A stretch of DNA of 64,000 bases from Hymenobacter sp. YC55. Its GTDB lineage: Bacteria; Bacteroidota; Bacteroidia; Cytophagales; Hymenobacteraceae. The stretch lies in contig NZ_JARNTX010000001.1 in NCBI RefSeq assembly GCF_029433095.1, forward strand, positions 186,001-250,000, read 5' to 3'. Both the position numbers and the translations under genes were made by a program. The notes under the pieces are model-generated. The model was not told where the DNA came from, ran no database searches, and saw nothing but the letters and a program-made list of their open reading frames with translations. Below, one piece after another: positions 49,693 through 58,791 of the stretch; positions within the stretch are counted from its first letter, which is position 1, and every line of letters begins with the position of its first letter.

Positions 49693-52308
49693 ATGAAAAC
49701 ATCCTTTACGCCAACTATCTGTCGTCCTTTCGTTGTAGCTGCTCTGCTAGCTATGCCAGGTATTGCAGCGGCGCAAACTACTCCGCTCAGCAGCGCTATG
49801 CGCCAAGTGAGCAGCCAGTATGCTAAGCTTGGCCTGAGCGAAGCTGATGTAGCTAATCCGGCCGTGACTAGCTCGTACACCGATGCTGGCTCTGGCATTA
49901 CCCACATGTACTTACGGCAGCGCTACCAGGGCATTGAGGTGTATGGCGCTGAAGCCGACTTACACCTCGACCGCAGCGAGAAGGTGGTGAGCATGCACAC
50001 CAAGTTTGTGGCCAATGTGGCGTCGGCGGCTCGTAGCGCGGCTACTGTGCCTTCGCTTTCGGCGGTGCAAGCTGTAGCTGCTGCTGCTAGCGCCTTAAAT
50101 CTACCCGCTCCCGGCAGCTTAGCAGTAACCAAACCAGGTGCTTCTGCCGAAGGATTAACTTTCTCGGAAGGTGGTATTTCCCTGGACCCCATCCCCGTTA
50201 AGCTCATGTACCAGGCCCGGCCTAGCGGCGAGCTGGTATTGGTATGGGACGTAACTATTGCTCCCAAAAGCGGCGACCATTACTGGAACGTGCGGGTGGA
50301 TGCGCGTACGGGCCAGCTAGTAGACAAGACCGACTATACGGTCTCCGAGCCGGTCAATTTTCTGGAGTTAACTCAGCGGGCCCTGGCAGTGGTCGGAACT
50401 GAGCCCAAAACCAGTGGTGCGGCGGCTACGCCCAATAGCTACAACGTCTATCCCATCACGATAGAAAGCCCACTCTACGGTAACCGCCAACTGGTAGTAA
50501 ACCCAGCCGATCCGACGTATTCGCCTTTCGGGTGGCACGATACCAATGGTGTGACCGGACCGGAGTATACCATCACCCGCGGCAACAACGTACACGCCTA
50601 CGAAGACCGGGCAAACGTAAATACACCCGGCTACAGCCCCGAAGGCGGCACGGACTTGGCATTCGATTTTCCCTTCGACCAAACGCAGGTTCCGCTGGCC
50701 AACCAGAACGCCGCCATTACCAACTTGTTCTACTGGAACAACATGATGCACGACGTCATGGCAACCCATGGCTTCGATGAGGTCAGCGGCAACTTCCAGG
50801 TGAAAAACTACACCGACACGGGCCTCGGTAACGACGATGTGCGGGCCGAAGCGCAGGACGGCGGCGGCATCGACAATGCCAACTTCTCGACTCCGGTTGA
50901 TGGTGCTCGGCCCCGCATGCAGATGTATCTGTGGACGGCACCTGCCTCCCTCGTTATCACTTCGCCGTCTGGAATTGCTGGCACCTACAAGACAACAACT
51001 GCCTCCTTTGGTAAGCAACTTGTTCCCAATGCTCCTGTCACTGGGCAGTTTGTGCTGGTAAATGATGCCAGTGCTACTAGCTTAGGATGCACAACTCCCT
51101 TCCTCAATGCCGACGCTATCAGCGGTAAAATAGCCGTGCTGGATCGTGGTTCTTGCGACTTTTCAGCTAAAGTTCGCAATGCTAAGCTGGCTGGTGCTAA
51201 AGGTGTAGTAGTGGTAAACAACGTTCCTGGCGATCCTATTACCATGGGTGCTGGTGCCGATACCACCAACACGGGCATTCCATCGGTTATGGTTTCGCTG
51301 GCTGACGGCAATGCACTCAAGGCTTCCTTGGCGGCAGGCAACACCCCAAGTGGTTCGCTGGTTGCTGGTCTTCCCCGCGACGGCGACTTCGACAACGGCA
51401 TCATCGCCCACGAATATGGGCACGGTATTTCCAACCGCCTGACGGGTGGCCCCGCCAACTCAAGCTGCCTCGGCAACGCCGAGCAAATGGGCGAAGGCTG
51501 GAGTGACTTCTTCGGCCTCTGGATGACCACCAAGCCCGGCGACCAAGGGGCTACGCCACGCGGCATTGGCAATTATGCCACTTCCCGCAACCCCGATGGT
51601 GTGGGTATTCGTCCGCAGCGCTACTCCACCGACTTCGCCGTTAACAACCAAACGTATGCCCTGATTGGAACAGGGGTTTATACGGCAGTACACGCCAACG
51701 GCTCGGTGTGGGCGGCTACGCTTTGGGATTTGAACTGGAAGCTGATTGAAAAGTACGGCTACAACCGCAACCTGAAGGCGACTACTGGCGGCAACAACAT
51801 TGCCCTGAAGCTGGTGCTTGATGGCTTGAAGCTGCAAGTGTGCCGCCCCGGCTTCCTCGATGGCCGCGACGCCATCCTGAAAGCCGACTCCATCTATAAC
51901 AACAAGGCCAACACCTACCTGATCTGGCAGGTATTCGCTCGCCGGGGCATGGGCATTGACGCCGTGCAAGGTTCGAGCAACGTTCTCACCGACCAAGTAG
52001 CCGGCTATCTGATTCCGACCCGCGTACTGGCTACGCAGTCGCAACAGCAGCGCGACGAGCTGGTGGAGGTGTATCCGAACCCCGCCAGCAGCGAGCTGAC
52101 CGTACGCTTGCCTGTTAGCAGCAAGACGCCGGTACAGGTAACTGTAGTGGATATGCTCGGCAAGACCGTACAATCGGCCGCTGCTCCATCTGCCGAATTG
52201 CAGCGTGGCTTCCACATCAATACCAGCACCTTGGCACCTGGCCTGTACGTAGTGCAGCTGCGTTCATCGGCTGGTACTTTCACCAAGAAGGTGCAGATTC
52301 AGCGCTAA
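49693..52308 (+). CDS. M36 (fungalysin) metallopeptidase, secreted by T9SS
   Basis: An extracellular zinc protease of 871 residues. It has a signal peptide (1-27), an N-terminal propeptide with an FTP-like region (about 30-220), and a catalytic domain with the zinc site HEYGH (H573, E574, H577) and the third ligand Glu (about E601, in EQMGEGWSDFFG). A protease-associated (PA) domain is inserted before the zinc site (about 454-549, IAVLDRGSCDFSAK). A type IX sorting domain (about 795-871, VYPNPASSELTVRLP ... GLYVVQLRSSAG) ends the protein. Such enzymes digest proteins for nutrition. The terminator follows 33 bases later. Confidence 0.93.
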   Translation: MKTSFTPTICRPFVVAALLAMPGIAAAQTTPLSSAMRQVSSQYAKLGLSEADVANPAVTSSYTDAGSGITHMYLRQRYQGIEVYGAEADLHLDRSEKVVSMHTKFVANVASAARSAATVPSLSAVQAVAAAASALNLPAPGSLAVTKPGASAEGLTFSEGGISLDPIPVKLMYQARPSGELVLVWDVTIAPKSGDHYWNVRVDARTGQLVDKTDYTVSEPVNFLELTQRALAVVGTEPKTSGAAATPNSYNVYPITIESPLYGNRQLVVNPADPTYSPFGWHDTNGVTGPEYTITRGNNVHAYEDRANVNTPGYSPEGGTDLAFDFPFDQTQVPLANQNAAITNLFYWNNMMHDVMATHGFDEVSGNFQVKNYTDTGLGNDDVRAEAQDGGGIDNANFSTPVDGARPRMQMYLWTAPASLVITSPSGIAGTYKTTTASFGKQLVPNAPVTGQFVLVNDASATSLGCTTPFLNADAISGKIAVLDRGSCDFSAKVRNAKLAGAKGVVVVNNVPGDPITMGAGADTTNTGIPSVMVSLADGNALKASLAAGNTPSGSLVAGLPRDGDFDNGIIAHEYGHGISNRLTGGPANSSCLGNAEQMGEGWSDFFGLWMTTKPGDQGATPRGIGNYATSRNPDGVGIRPQRYSTDFAVNNQTYALIGTGVYTAVHANGSVWAATLWDLNWKLIEKYGYNRNLKATTGGNNIALKLVLDGLKLQVCRPGFLDGRDAILKADSIYNNKANTYLIWQVFARRGMGIDAVQGSSNVLTDQVAGYLIPTRVLATQSQQQRDELVEVYPNPASSELTVRLPVSSKTPVQVTVVDMLGKTVQSAAAPSAELQRGFHINTSTLAPGLYVVQLRSSAGTFTKKVQIQR

Positions 52309-52340
52309 GCCTGAAGCACAGTAGCTAGTACTAGCATTCG

Positions 52341-52370
52341 AACCCCGGTAGGCAGTAGCTTACCGGGGTT
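52341..52370 (+). terminator. terminator after the M36 peptidase
   Basis: AACCCCGGTA (52341-52350) pairs with TACCGGGGTT (52361-52370), followed by TTTTT. Confidence 0.85.
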
Positions 52371-52560
52371 TTTATTGCCGAATACTTCTAGCTAGAGGCT
52401 TAGTTGACGTGGGGTATAGAATGTGGTTTCAAGTAGCTGACTAGTAATATATTGTAGTTATAAAATTCCGGGCTTTTCGGTTTTGGCCAGGCAACGGACG
52501 TACAAACCTCAACAATGGCTTTCGAGCTGTATGTGTTTTGTAGACCCAATTGCCGTTCCT

Positions 52561-52962
52561 ATGAAAACGAAAAACCTAATACTAGCTGCTGCCCTCATCT
52601 TAGGCGCTACCGCCACTGTGCAAGCCCAGGTTACGCCAACCTCACCCCAAAGGGGAGGCGTGATGAACCAAACCACCGTGCCAGCAGCCAGCCCCACCAA
52701 CCCTGGCACCATCGACCAACGTACTCCTATTACCACCAACCCAACTCAAACGAGCACGGGTACTCCAACGCAGATAGGCACCAGCACTATTGACCAAGCA
52801 CCGATCATCCAGCGCTCGGGAACATTAGAACAACGCGTGGACCAGCGCACTGGCACCGTTGTGCAGCCCGCTACTACCCAGCCTGCTAATACGGGTGTAA
52901 ACCAGCGGCGCGAAACCATGCCTAATCGGCGTACCGCCGAAACTACTACGCCCCGTCCATAG
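52561..52962 (+). CDS. secreted low-complexity Thr/Pro/Gln-rich protein
   Basis: I use the ATG at 52561 (MKTKNLILAAALILGATATV), a clear signal peptide cut after VQA. The mature 110 residues are rich in Thr, Pro, Gln and Asn with repeated 'TIDQ/EQR/NQR' motifs and no Cys. It looks disordered and may be a matrix or cell-surface component. No domain is recognised. It stands alone between the peptidase and a strong palindrome. Confidence 0.7.
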   Translation: MKTKNLILAAALILGATATVQAQVTPTSPQRGGVMNQTTVPAASPTNPGTIDQRTPITTNPTQTSTGTPTQIGTSTIDQAPIIQRSGTLEQRVDQRTGTVVQPATTQPANTGVNQRRETMPNRRTAETTTPRP

Positions 52963-53076
52963 CCGTATTGCCTATAGCTTCGGTAGCCATCCTCTGTTGA
53001 TAGTTTGCCGCGCAGCCCAGCCCCTGTTCGAGCTTTCTACGGCTTGGGCAGGGGCTGCGGCTTAGTAGAGTGGCCA

Positions 53077-53134
53077 TAACCAAAAACAGAGAAGCCTCTG
53101 ACGCTAGCGTCAGAGGCTTCTCTGTTTTTGGTTA
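53077..53134. terminator. 58-bp perfect palindrome, bidirectional terminator
   Basis: Two 29-base arms (53077-53105 and 53106-53134) match perfectly with no loop, with the centre ACGCTAGCGT. It carries runs of A and T at the ends (AAAAAC/GTTTTT) and stands between converging genes, so it can stop transcription from both sides. Confidence 0.8.
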
Positions 53135-53156
53135 CTACAGGGGTAGCGAAACAGTA

Positions 53157-53492
53157 TCAGGCTGCTTGCAACTTGGCACCGAGTTGGAGAAGCAAGTCGC
53201 CGAGTTCGTTGAGCTGGGCTTTGAAATCGGGGGAGGCTTTGATAGCAGCTTGGTTGGTTTGGGAGCCTAGCATGCTCAGAGAATTGCCGATGGCTTCAGG
53301 GTTGAGGTTGCCGCTGCTGAGCAAAGATTGAAGGTTGCCTACTTCTCGCCCAACGTCTTGCAATGCGGGCTCGCCACTCTGAAGTAGGTGCTGCTGCCAA
53401 GTTTCAGTGTTGTCGAGGGCGCCGCTGATGGGGATGGTAGTCAGGCCATTTCGCAGCGCGTGAATAGTAGCGCCTAGGAGTTCGTGGTTCAT
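53157..53492 (-). CDS. unknown helical protein
   Basis: A 111-residue protein with amphipathic helices and several Leu/Gln/Gly-rich segments (LGDLLLQLGAKLQAA at the end). No signal peptide. It starts 47 bases from the uvsE stop, in the same direction, so it may be co-transcribed with uvsE. No motif recognised. Confidence 0.6.
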   Translation of the reverse strand: MNHELLGATIHALRNGLTTIPISGALDNTETWQQHLLQSGEPALQDVGREVGNLQSLLSSGNLNPEAIGNSLSMLGSQTNQAAIKASPDFKAQLNELGDLLLQLGAKLQAA

Positions 53493-53539
53493 GGTAAGGG
53501 AAGTATAAGAGAAAGTTGTTCTGTAGAATTTAGAAAAAG

Positions 53540-54583
53540 CTACTTACCATCCGTAGCTCCGGGCTGCTCTGCTTCGGCAGTGGGCGCTTTTTCTTTTTTG
53601 GCGCGTGGTTTCCGCGGCTTAGGGACCGTGGCATCAATCTCCAAAATCTGCTTGGGCGTAAACACGGGCGGCTCGTAGCCCTCTGGTGCGGGTGGGAGCA
53701 GTGCCAATTCCCGCATTACGCCGCAAGCGCGGTGGGCACTGGCTTCCTTGTCTTTGATTTCAAGCATGATGTCAACGTCCAAGTCGCCTAACTCGCGCAA
53801 GAAGTCCCGGAACAAGTCTTCTTCGATGGCCGCTACGTGCTTGCCCCGCCGCTCGCCGTGCGACTGTGAACTATAGTCCATCATCATGATGCCGTCGCGG
53901 GTGGGGTGCCAGGTGGCAGCGGCTAGGCGCAGGGCTTCTGCCATAGGCTCCCCGTTGTTGAGGCACTCATGGTGGAAGTTGTCGAAGAGGATGGGAATGC
54001 CGGTGGCGGCGTGCAGTTCCAGGCAGTCACGCAAGCTGAACAGGCGGTCATCGTTTTCGACCACCACCCGTATTTGCACGGCTGGCGGCAACGTGCGCCA
54101 CACGTCGATAAAGCGCGCAATGGCACTGTCACGGTCGCCGTAGAGGCCGCCGAGGTGGATTTGAAGCTTGGCCGTACTGTCCAGTTGCATCAAATCCAGC
54201 ATCGAGCCCTGATACACTAGCTCCGCAACACTGCGCCCCACAATGTCGGGATTAGGCGAATTGAGCACCACGAATTGGTCGGGGTGCAGCGACACGCGCA
54301 TATTGTGGGTTTTGATGAAGTCGCCGATTTCCTTGAATTCCGGCGCGAAGCGGGTTTGCCAGGGAAAGGTATTGACGGGGTGCGAGCCGAACGGTACGAT
54401 ATCGGAACCGATGCGAAAGAACATTAGCCCGTGCTCCAGATTATACTCCAGAATGCGTTTCAGGCACGCCAGGTTGGATGCCACGGTTTGCTCTACTCGC
54501 TCGTCGGAGTAGGAAGCCAACCGGAACGTGGACGCCGAGGTGCAGTCCAGCGAATTATTCATGCAAGGATACCCGATTTTCAT
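53540..54583 (-). CDS. uvsE: UV damage endonuclease UvsE
   Basis: It nicks DNA 5' to UV photoproducts and abasic sites in the alternative excision repair pathway. The 347-residue protein follows the UVDE family: start MKIGYPCMNNSL, FRIGSDIVPFGSHP, LHPDQFVVLNSP (His and Asp metal ligands), IHLGGLYGDR, VVENDDR, LFDNFHHE and MMMDYSSQ, together giving the three-metal TIM-barrel site. The last 50 residues are an extra Lys/Pro/Ala-rich basic tail (PKPRKPRAKKEKAPT), not part of the core. High UV resistance is typical of Hymenobacter, which fits. Confidence 0.93.
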   Translation of the reverse strand: MKIGYPCMNNSLDCTSASTFRLASYSDERVEQTVASNLACLKRILEYNLEHGLMFFRIGSDIVPFGSHPVNTFPWQTRFAPEFKEIGDFIKTHNMRVSLHPDQFVVLNSPNPDIVGRSVAELVYQGSMLDLMQLDSTAKLQIHLGGLYGDRDSAIARFIDVWRTLPPAVQIRVVVENDDRLFSLRDCLELHAATGIPILFDNFHHECLNNGEPMAEALRLAAATWHPTRDGIMMMDYSSQSHGERRGKHVAAIEEDLFRDFLRELGDLDVDIMLEIKDKEASAHRACGVMRELALLPPAPEGYEPPVFTPKQILEIDATVPKPRKPRAKKEKAPTAEAEQPGATDGK

Positions 54584-54722
54584 CTTCGAGCTTACGCGGT
54601 AGTGGGGCGACGGGTTGGTAAAGTAGGGATGAGTAAAGCAATGAGTGATTGGAATGGATGCGCTGCCATGGCAAGGCTAGAACTCGTGGTAGCCTTTTTC
54701 ATAACAACTCAAAGCCATGAAA

Positions 54723-54768
54723 AGCAGCAAGCCCTTGTGGCCAATACGGGCGTCAAGGGCTTGCTGCT
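54723..54768. terminator. 15-bp hairpin between uvsE and the carboxypeptidase-like gene
   Basis: AGCAGCAAGCCCTTG (54723-54737) pairs perfectly with CAAGGGCTTGCTGCT (54754-54768). Likely ends the minus-strand gene from 55520. Confidence 0.7.
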
Positions 54769-54833
54769 GTGGTGGTTTCAACACGAATAACGAGGTTCGT
54801 CAGGGCCTGCTACCCTGGTTTTGGAACGCACGG

Positions 54834-55520
54834 TTATGGCTCGTAACCTCGGTTGTCCTTGAAGTTCTTGTTGTATTTCTGCCGGGCTTTGCGGGCTTTT
54901 TCGGCGGCTTCGGCGGCCTGAATTTCTTCCATCTTGCGGCGCTCCTTGCCAGCCCGCGAAAACTGATCATAAATCAGGCTGACGGGGCTGGCTAGGCTAG
55001 GAGTGGGGGCTGCTGGTGCCGTGGAGTCCACCTTGAACAAGGGTTTGGGAGCGGGTGGGCGCTTCACGGCGCTGGTCGGCGCCGTACTTGGGCGCCTCAT
55101 GTTGCGCAGAGCTTTGTTGATGGCCGCTCGGTCGGGGCGGCCTTCCGTTACGCGCACTTCCCCCAACATCACACTGTCGCGCATCAACGAGACCTGAATA
55201 ACAAGTTGCGAAAGGCCGGTGCCGCCCATAGGAAAGCGGCGCGTCTTGAAGCCCACCGCCCGGAACACCAACGTGTCGGTGTTTTGCACTTCAATTCGGA
55301 AGTCGCCTTCGGCGTTGGCTACCACGCCCCGGCCGCTGCGCTGCACCAGCACGGCCGCTCCCGGCACAGGTTGCTTGGTACCCGCCTCCGATACCGAGCC
55401 CGTTACGCGGACCTGCGCTGCGGCTCCTAGCGGCAAGAGCAAGAACAGCAGCCATGCAAACAGCCACCTGCTCGGCTTGCTTGCAGCAATTCCGCTTGAA
55501 ATAGATTTCGGTAAGTTCAT
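54834..55520 (-). CDS. carboxypeptidase regulatory-like domain protein
   Basis: I use the ATG at 55520 (MNLPKSISSGIAASKPSRWL), giving 228 residues. A signal peptide ends near GAAAQ. Then comes a CarboxypepD_reg-like domain (VRVTGSVSEAGTKQPVPGAAVLV ... VFRAVGFKTRRFPM), as in the N-terminus of TonB-dependent receptors, but no barrel or plug follows. A Lys/Ala-rich coiled end (KARKARQKYNKNF) replaces it. It may be an envelope assembly or stress protein. Confidence 0.72.
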   Translation of the reverse strand: MNLPKSISSGIAASKPSRWLFAWLLFLLLPLGAAAQVRVTGSVSEAGTKQPVPGAAVLVQRSGRGVVANAEGDFRIEVQNTDTLVFRAVGFKTRRFPMGGTGLSQLVIQVSLMRDSVMLGEVRVTEGRPDRAAINKALRNMRRPSTAPTSAVKRPPAPKPLFKVDSTAPAAPTPSLASPVSLIYDQFSRAGKERRKMEEIQAAEAAEKARKARQKYNKNFKDNRGYEP

Positions 55521-55574
55521 TGGCCTATACAAACGCAAGCAACGGGCAAGTTATCTCATAACAGAGACAAAAAA

Positions 55575-55600
55575 AGCCCACACCGTTGCAGGTGCGGGCT
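55575..55600 (-). terminator. terminator of the lipoprotein gene
   Basis: AGCCCACACC (55575-55584) pairs with GGTGCGGGCT (55591-55600) except for one pair, with a run of A on the left giving T on the minus strand. Confidence 0.7.
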
Positions 55601-55626
55601 CTGGGGCACTTTGGGGCAAGACAAAG

Positions 55627-56256
55627 TTACTTAATCTTGACGTCCTTGCCGTTTTCGGGCTTCAGTTTCACCGTGCCGTCGTCGCCGTCAATCTTGGCTT
55701 TGTTGCCTTCGGCGTCCTTGATTTTTACGTCGCCATCGGCTTTCACTTTCAGCTTGCCGCCTTCGCCGCCGCTCGTGCTACCGGCTTCGGTGGAGGCGCT
55801 GGCCGAGTTATCGGTTTCGGCTGGCGCGCTAGCGTCGTCCATGTACGCTTCCTCGTAGTAAGTGGGGCGGCTGGTTTCGTACACTGTGTATGACTCAGCA
55901 GGCAAGTAGCCTTTGAACTCGTTGTCGGTTTCCGAATAGGCATTGCGCATGTCGGCAGCCATGCCTACGGTGTCGGAAGCGTATTTGGTGCGCAGGTCGC
56001 CGAGGCGTTGCGCTCGGGTGTAGTACGTGTTGCGAATGCGCGACACCATAGCCGTATCCGAAATCTTCATGTCGGCCGCCATTTTATCGGCAATGCGCTG
56101 AGCGCGGGTCCGATACTGGGCATCCATGTCGCCGGTAGCGGCAGTGCTGGTCGTAGGGGTTTCGGTGGTGGTAGTCGTTTCGGCGGTTTTGTTGTCGCCG
56201 CACGAGGCAAGGCCAAAGACTGCCGCAACCGGCAGAATAAACAGGAGCTTTTTCAT
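55627..56256 (-). CDS. lipoprotein with charged C-terminal repeats
   Basis: A 209-residue protein with a lipoprotein signal (MKKLLFILPVAAVFGLASC, lipid-bearing Cys 19). A Thr-rich linker follows, then a helical middle (AQYRTRAQRIADKMAADM and TRAQRLGDLRTKY repeat the TRAQR motif), an acidic stretch, and a C-terminal section of four short K/D strands (KLKVKADGDVKIKDAEG) like a small repetitive beta structure. No enzymatic motif is seen. Confidence 0.7.
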   Translation of the reverse strand: MKKLLFILPVAAVFGLASCGDNKTAETTTTTETPTTSTAATGDMDAQYRTRAQRIADKMAADMKISDTAMVSRIRNTYYTRAQRLGDLRTKYASDTVGMAADMRNAYSETDNEFKGYLPAESYTVYETSRPTYYEEAYMDDASAPAETDNSASASTEAGSTSGGEGGKLKVKADGDVKIKDAEGNKAKIDGDDGTVKLKPENGKDVKIK

Positions 56257-56353
56257 AAGTGTGGAATTGGTAAGAGGGAGAGATTATGAATTGCGCGTAT
56301 ACGCCCAGAGCTCCACAGCGGTTACCTAGGCTCTTTCCCGACCATCCAAAAAC

Positions 56354-56389
56354 AAAGCAGCCGCGACAACTAATTGCCACGGCTGCTTT
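56354..56389. terminator. terminator-like hairpin after the metallophosphoesterase
   Basis: AAAGCAGCCG (56354-56363) pairs with CGGCTGCTTT (56380-56389), 16-base loop. It is consistent with ending the minus-strand gene at 56455. Confidence 0.6.
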
Positions 56390-56454
56390 CTTACTAGTGA
56401 TGTTCTTAGCCTAGAGAGGACACAGAAGACAGCGCAGAAGGCGCCATATTTCTA

Positions 56455-57714
56455 TTAGGCCCGACGCAGCTCGAATACCGTTATTTCGGGCAGGAAACCC
56501 ACCCGACCGGGGTAGCCCAGGAAGCCGAGGCCGGTATTGACGTACAGATACTGCTTGCCCTGCTGGTAGAGGCCAGCCCACTGCTTGTACACGTACTGCA
56601 CCGGGCTCCACTTCAGAAACGGCAGGTTGATGCCGAACTGCATGCCGTGGGTGTGGCCAGCTAGCATCAAATCAATATCCGGGAATTCGGGGCGTACCTG
56701 CGCATCCCAGTGCGAAGGATCGTGGGAAAGCAAAATTTTGAATGGCGCGTCGGGTTCTACAGCAGCGTGGGCTTTGGCTAGGTTGCCGTACTTAGGGAAG
56801 CGCATGGCAGCCCCCCAGTTCTGGATGCCCAGGATGGCAATTTTCTCGCCGTTGCGTTCCAAATGGTGCGTTTCGTCGAGCAGCAGCTTCCAGCCTATTT
56901 GAGCGTGGTTGCGCTTAAGGCGTTCCAAGTTGGCGCGTTTGGCCTCGATGCCGCCTTGCTCGGTCCAGTCCACATAGTCGGCGTAGTCGTGGTTGCCGAG
57001 GATGGAGAGCTTTGGCAGTTTGCTTTGAATTTGGGCCAGCGTCGGGATATGGTCTTCCACTTCGGTGGCAATGTTGTTCACCAAGTCGCCGGTCATCACC
57101 ACGAGGTCGGCATTTTGCTGGTTGATGAGGGCCACGGCCCGCTGCAGAGGCTCGGTCGAGGCGAAGCTGCCGGTGTGCAGGTCGGAAATCTGGAGCAATT
57201 TGAACCCGTCGAATGAAGCGGGTAAATTGGGAAAACGCAACGTTACGCGCTTCACTTGATAGTCGGTGCCGCCTTTTACCACGCCCCAGATCAAGGAGAG
57301 AAACGGCACGGCTGCTACCACTAAGGCCAGTTTGCTAAGAAATTCGCTGCGCGGAATAGCGCGTCCGGTGCCGGTAGCAGTAGGAGTGCCGGAAACGCGG
57401 CTCACCACCCAGCGCACGCCACGCACCAAGTCTTCGGGAAACAAGAACAGCAGCACAACCAGCTTGAACAGCAGCAAAGACAGCAACACGCTGGTCATGT
57501 AAGCTTTGTAGGGCGCATGGCCTTGGCCTCGGGTGGCCAACGACCACATGCCTAAGCCCCAGACCAGAATAGTAATCAGCCAGTATAGATAGCCAGCTGT
57601 TTTGCGGGCTACCGGAGCCGCGCTGTGAAGCGCCATGCGGACAGCTTGGAAGCCGTACCACTCAGCCAATAAAAACAGAAGCAGAAACAGAATGCCAGTG
57701 AGGGAGCGAAACAT
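56455..57714 (-). CDS. membrane-anchored metallophosphoesterase
   Basis: I use the ATG at 57714 (MFRSLTGILFLLLFLLAEWY). About 419 residues. Four N-terminal membrane spans (about 1-25, 37-60, 70-95, 130-150) are followed by a calcineurin-like phosphoesterase domain with the metal ligands in LLQISDLHTG, VMTGDLVNN, LGNHDY, LLSHDP and AGHTHG. The end YVNTGLGFLGYPGRVGFLPEI matches YkuE-type members. The substrate may be a lipid or a nucleotide. Confidence 0.85.
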   Translation of the reverse strand: MFRSLTGILFLLLFLLAEWYGFQAVRMALHSAAPVARKTAGYLYWLITILVWGLGMWSLATRGQGHAPYKAYMTSVLLSLLLFKLVVLLFLFPEDLVRGVRWVVSRVSGTPTATGTGRAIPRSEFLSKLALVVAAVPFLSLIWGVVKGGTDYQVKRVTLRFPNLPASFDGFKLLQISDLHTGSFASTEPLQRAVALINQQNADLVVMTGDLVNNIATEVEDHIPTLAQIQSKLPKLSILGNHDYADYVDWTEQGGIEAKRANLERLKRNHAQIGWKLLLDETHHLERNGEKIAILGIQNWGAAMRFPKYGNLAKAHAAVEPDAPFKILLSHDPSHWDAQVRPEFPDIDLMLAGHTHGMQFGINLPFLKWSPVQYVYKQWAGLYQQGKQYLYVNTGLGFLGYPGRVGFLPEITVFELRRA

Positions 57715-57870
57715 AGTAGGGAAAGAAGAGCCGTCGGCCAGAAGGAAAAGTTGATGGCCAAGCAAACACTGTTGCTAGGTCCACCAACTACAAACCCGCC
57801 GAGCGTAACAACGCAGACGGCGGAATGGGGTTTTTACTTTATTTTCCGGGCCCTGCAATCCCGATGCCGC

Positions 57871-58626
57871 ATGCAAAACCCTGACCATCTGTCCGAAAAT
57901 CAGCCCGCCGAAGAAGCCACGCCCGTGCGCTACGAAACCCCGGCTTCCTTCGGCATCAAGAGTTGGGCCGAGGAAGACCGGCCCCGCGAAAAGCTGATGC
58001 AAAAGGGCCGCGCCGCTTTATCGGACGCCGAACTGATGGCTATTCTGCTCGGCTCGGGCACCGCCAAACTATCGGCCGTGGATGTATCCAAGCTGATTCT
58101 CAAAGCCGTCAACAACGATTTGAATGCGCTGGCAAGGTTATCCATCAAGGAGTTGATGCGCCACAAAGGCATTGGGGAAGCCAAGGCCATTACCATTGTG
58201 GCAGCCCTAGAACTAGGCCGGCGCCGCAAAGAAGCCGATGCCCCGGCCCGCACCACCATCACCAACTCGCGCGACATCTACCGGGTGGTGCAGCCCCATT
58301 TGCAGGATTTGCCGCACGAGGAGTTTTGGGTAGTGCTACTCAACCGGGCCAATGTGGTGATGCGCACCGTCAGTATCAGCCGCGGCGGGGTAGCGGGCAC
58401 CGTTGCCGACCCGAAGCTGATTTTCAAGGAGGCGCTGGAGCAGTTGGCTTCGTCGGTGATACTGGTACACAACCACCCCAGCGGCAACCGCAACCCAAGC
58501 GCCGCCGACATTGCCCTCACCCGCAAGCTCAAGGAAGCCGGCCAGTTCCTCGACCTGCCCATCCTCGACCACCTGATTTACACGGACGCCGGCTATTTTA
58601 GCTTCGCCGACGAAGGAATGTTATGA
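57871..58626 (+). CDS. radC: RadC family protein (JAB domain)
   Basis: I use the ATG at 57871 (MQNPDHLSENQPAEEATPVR), giving 251 residues. The N-terminal part has a helix-hairpin-helix region (about 115-130, MRHKGIGEAKAITI). The C-terminal MPN/JAB domain has the JAMM set, HNHPSGNRNPSAADI, with the His/Asp zinc residues and the upstream Glu in HEEFWVVLLN. The family is widespread, and its role in DNA repair is unclear. It faces away from the phosphoesterase gene. Confidence 0.92.
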   Translation: MQNPDHLSENQPAEEATPVRYETPASFGIKSWAEEDRPREKLMQKGRAALSDAELMAILLGSGTAKLSAVDVSKLILKAVNNDLNALARLSIKELMRHKGIGEAKAITIVAALELGRRRKEADAPARTTITNSRDIYRVVQPHLQDLPHEEFWVVLLNRANVVMRTVSISRGGVAGTVADPKLIFKEALEQLASSVILVHNHPSGNRNPSAADIALTRKLKEAGQFLDLPILDHLIYTDAGYFSFADEGML

Positions 58627-58791
58627 TTGGTGATGGAGGATTGCTGGTTGTTGATTGTTTAGATAGTTGCTTTGTGCGCTGATTGCAATGAAGCTGTTTA
58701 AGAAGTTGTCCAAGTCAGGCATGACGTTCTTTCAACTTCCTCACAGCTTCAACAACTAACAAGCAGCTTCCCAACAATCACCAATTACCCC
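58627..58791. other. low-complexity intergenic stretch
   Basis: A stretch with repeated 'aac/caa' and 'ttg' words (for example near 58640-58660 and 58745-58785). Such short simple sequences before genes recur in this window (59690-59720). No gene. Confidence 0.3.

Noticed and set aside
53923..54220. ORFs opposite and inside uvsE
   Set aside because: They overlap conserved catalytic parts of UvsE and look like frame shadows caused by high GC content.
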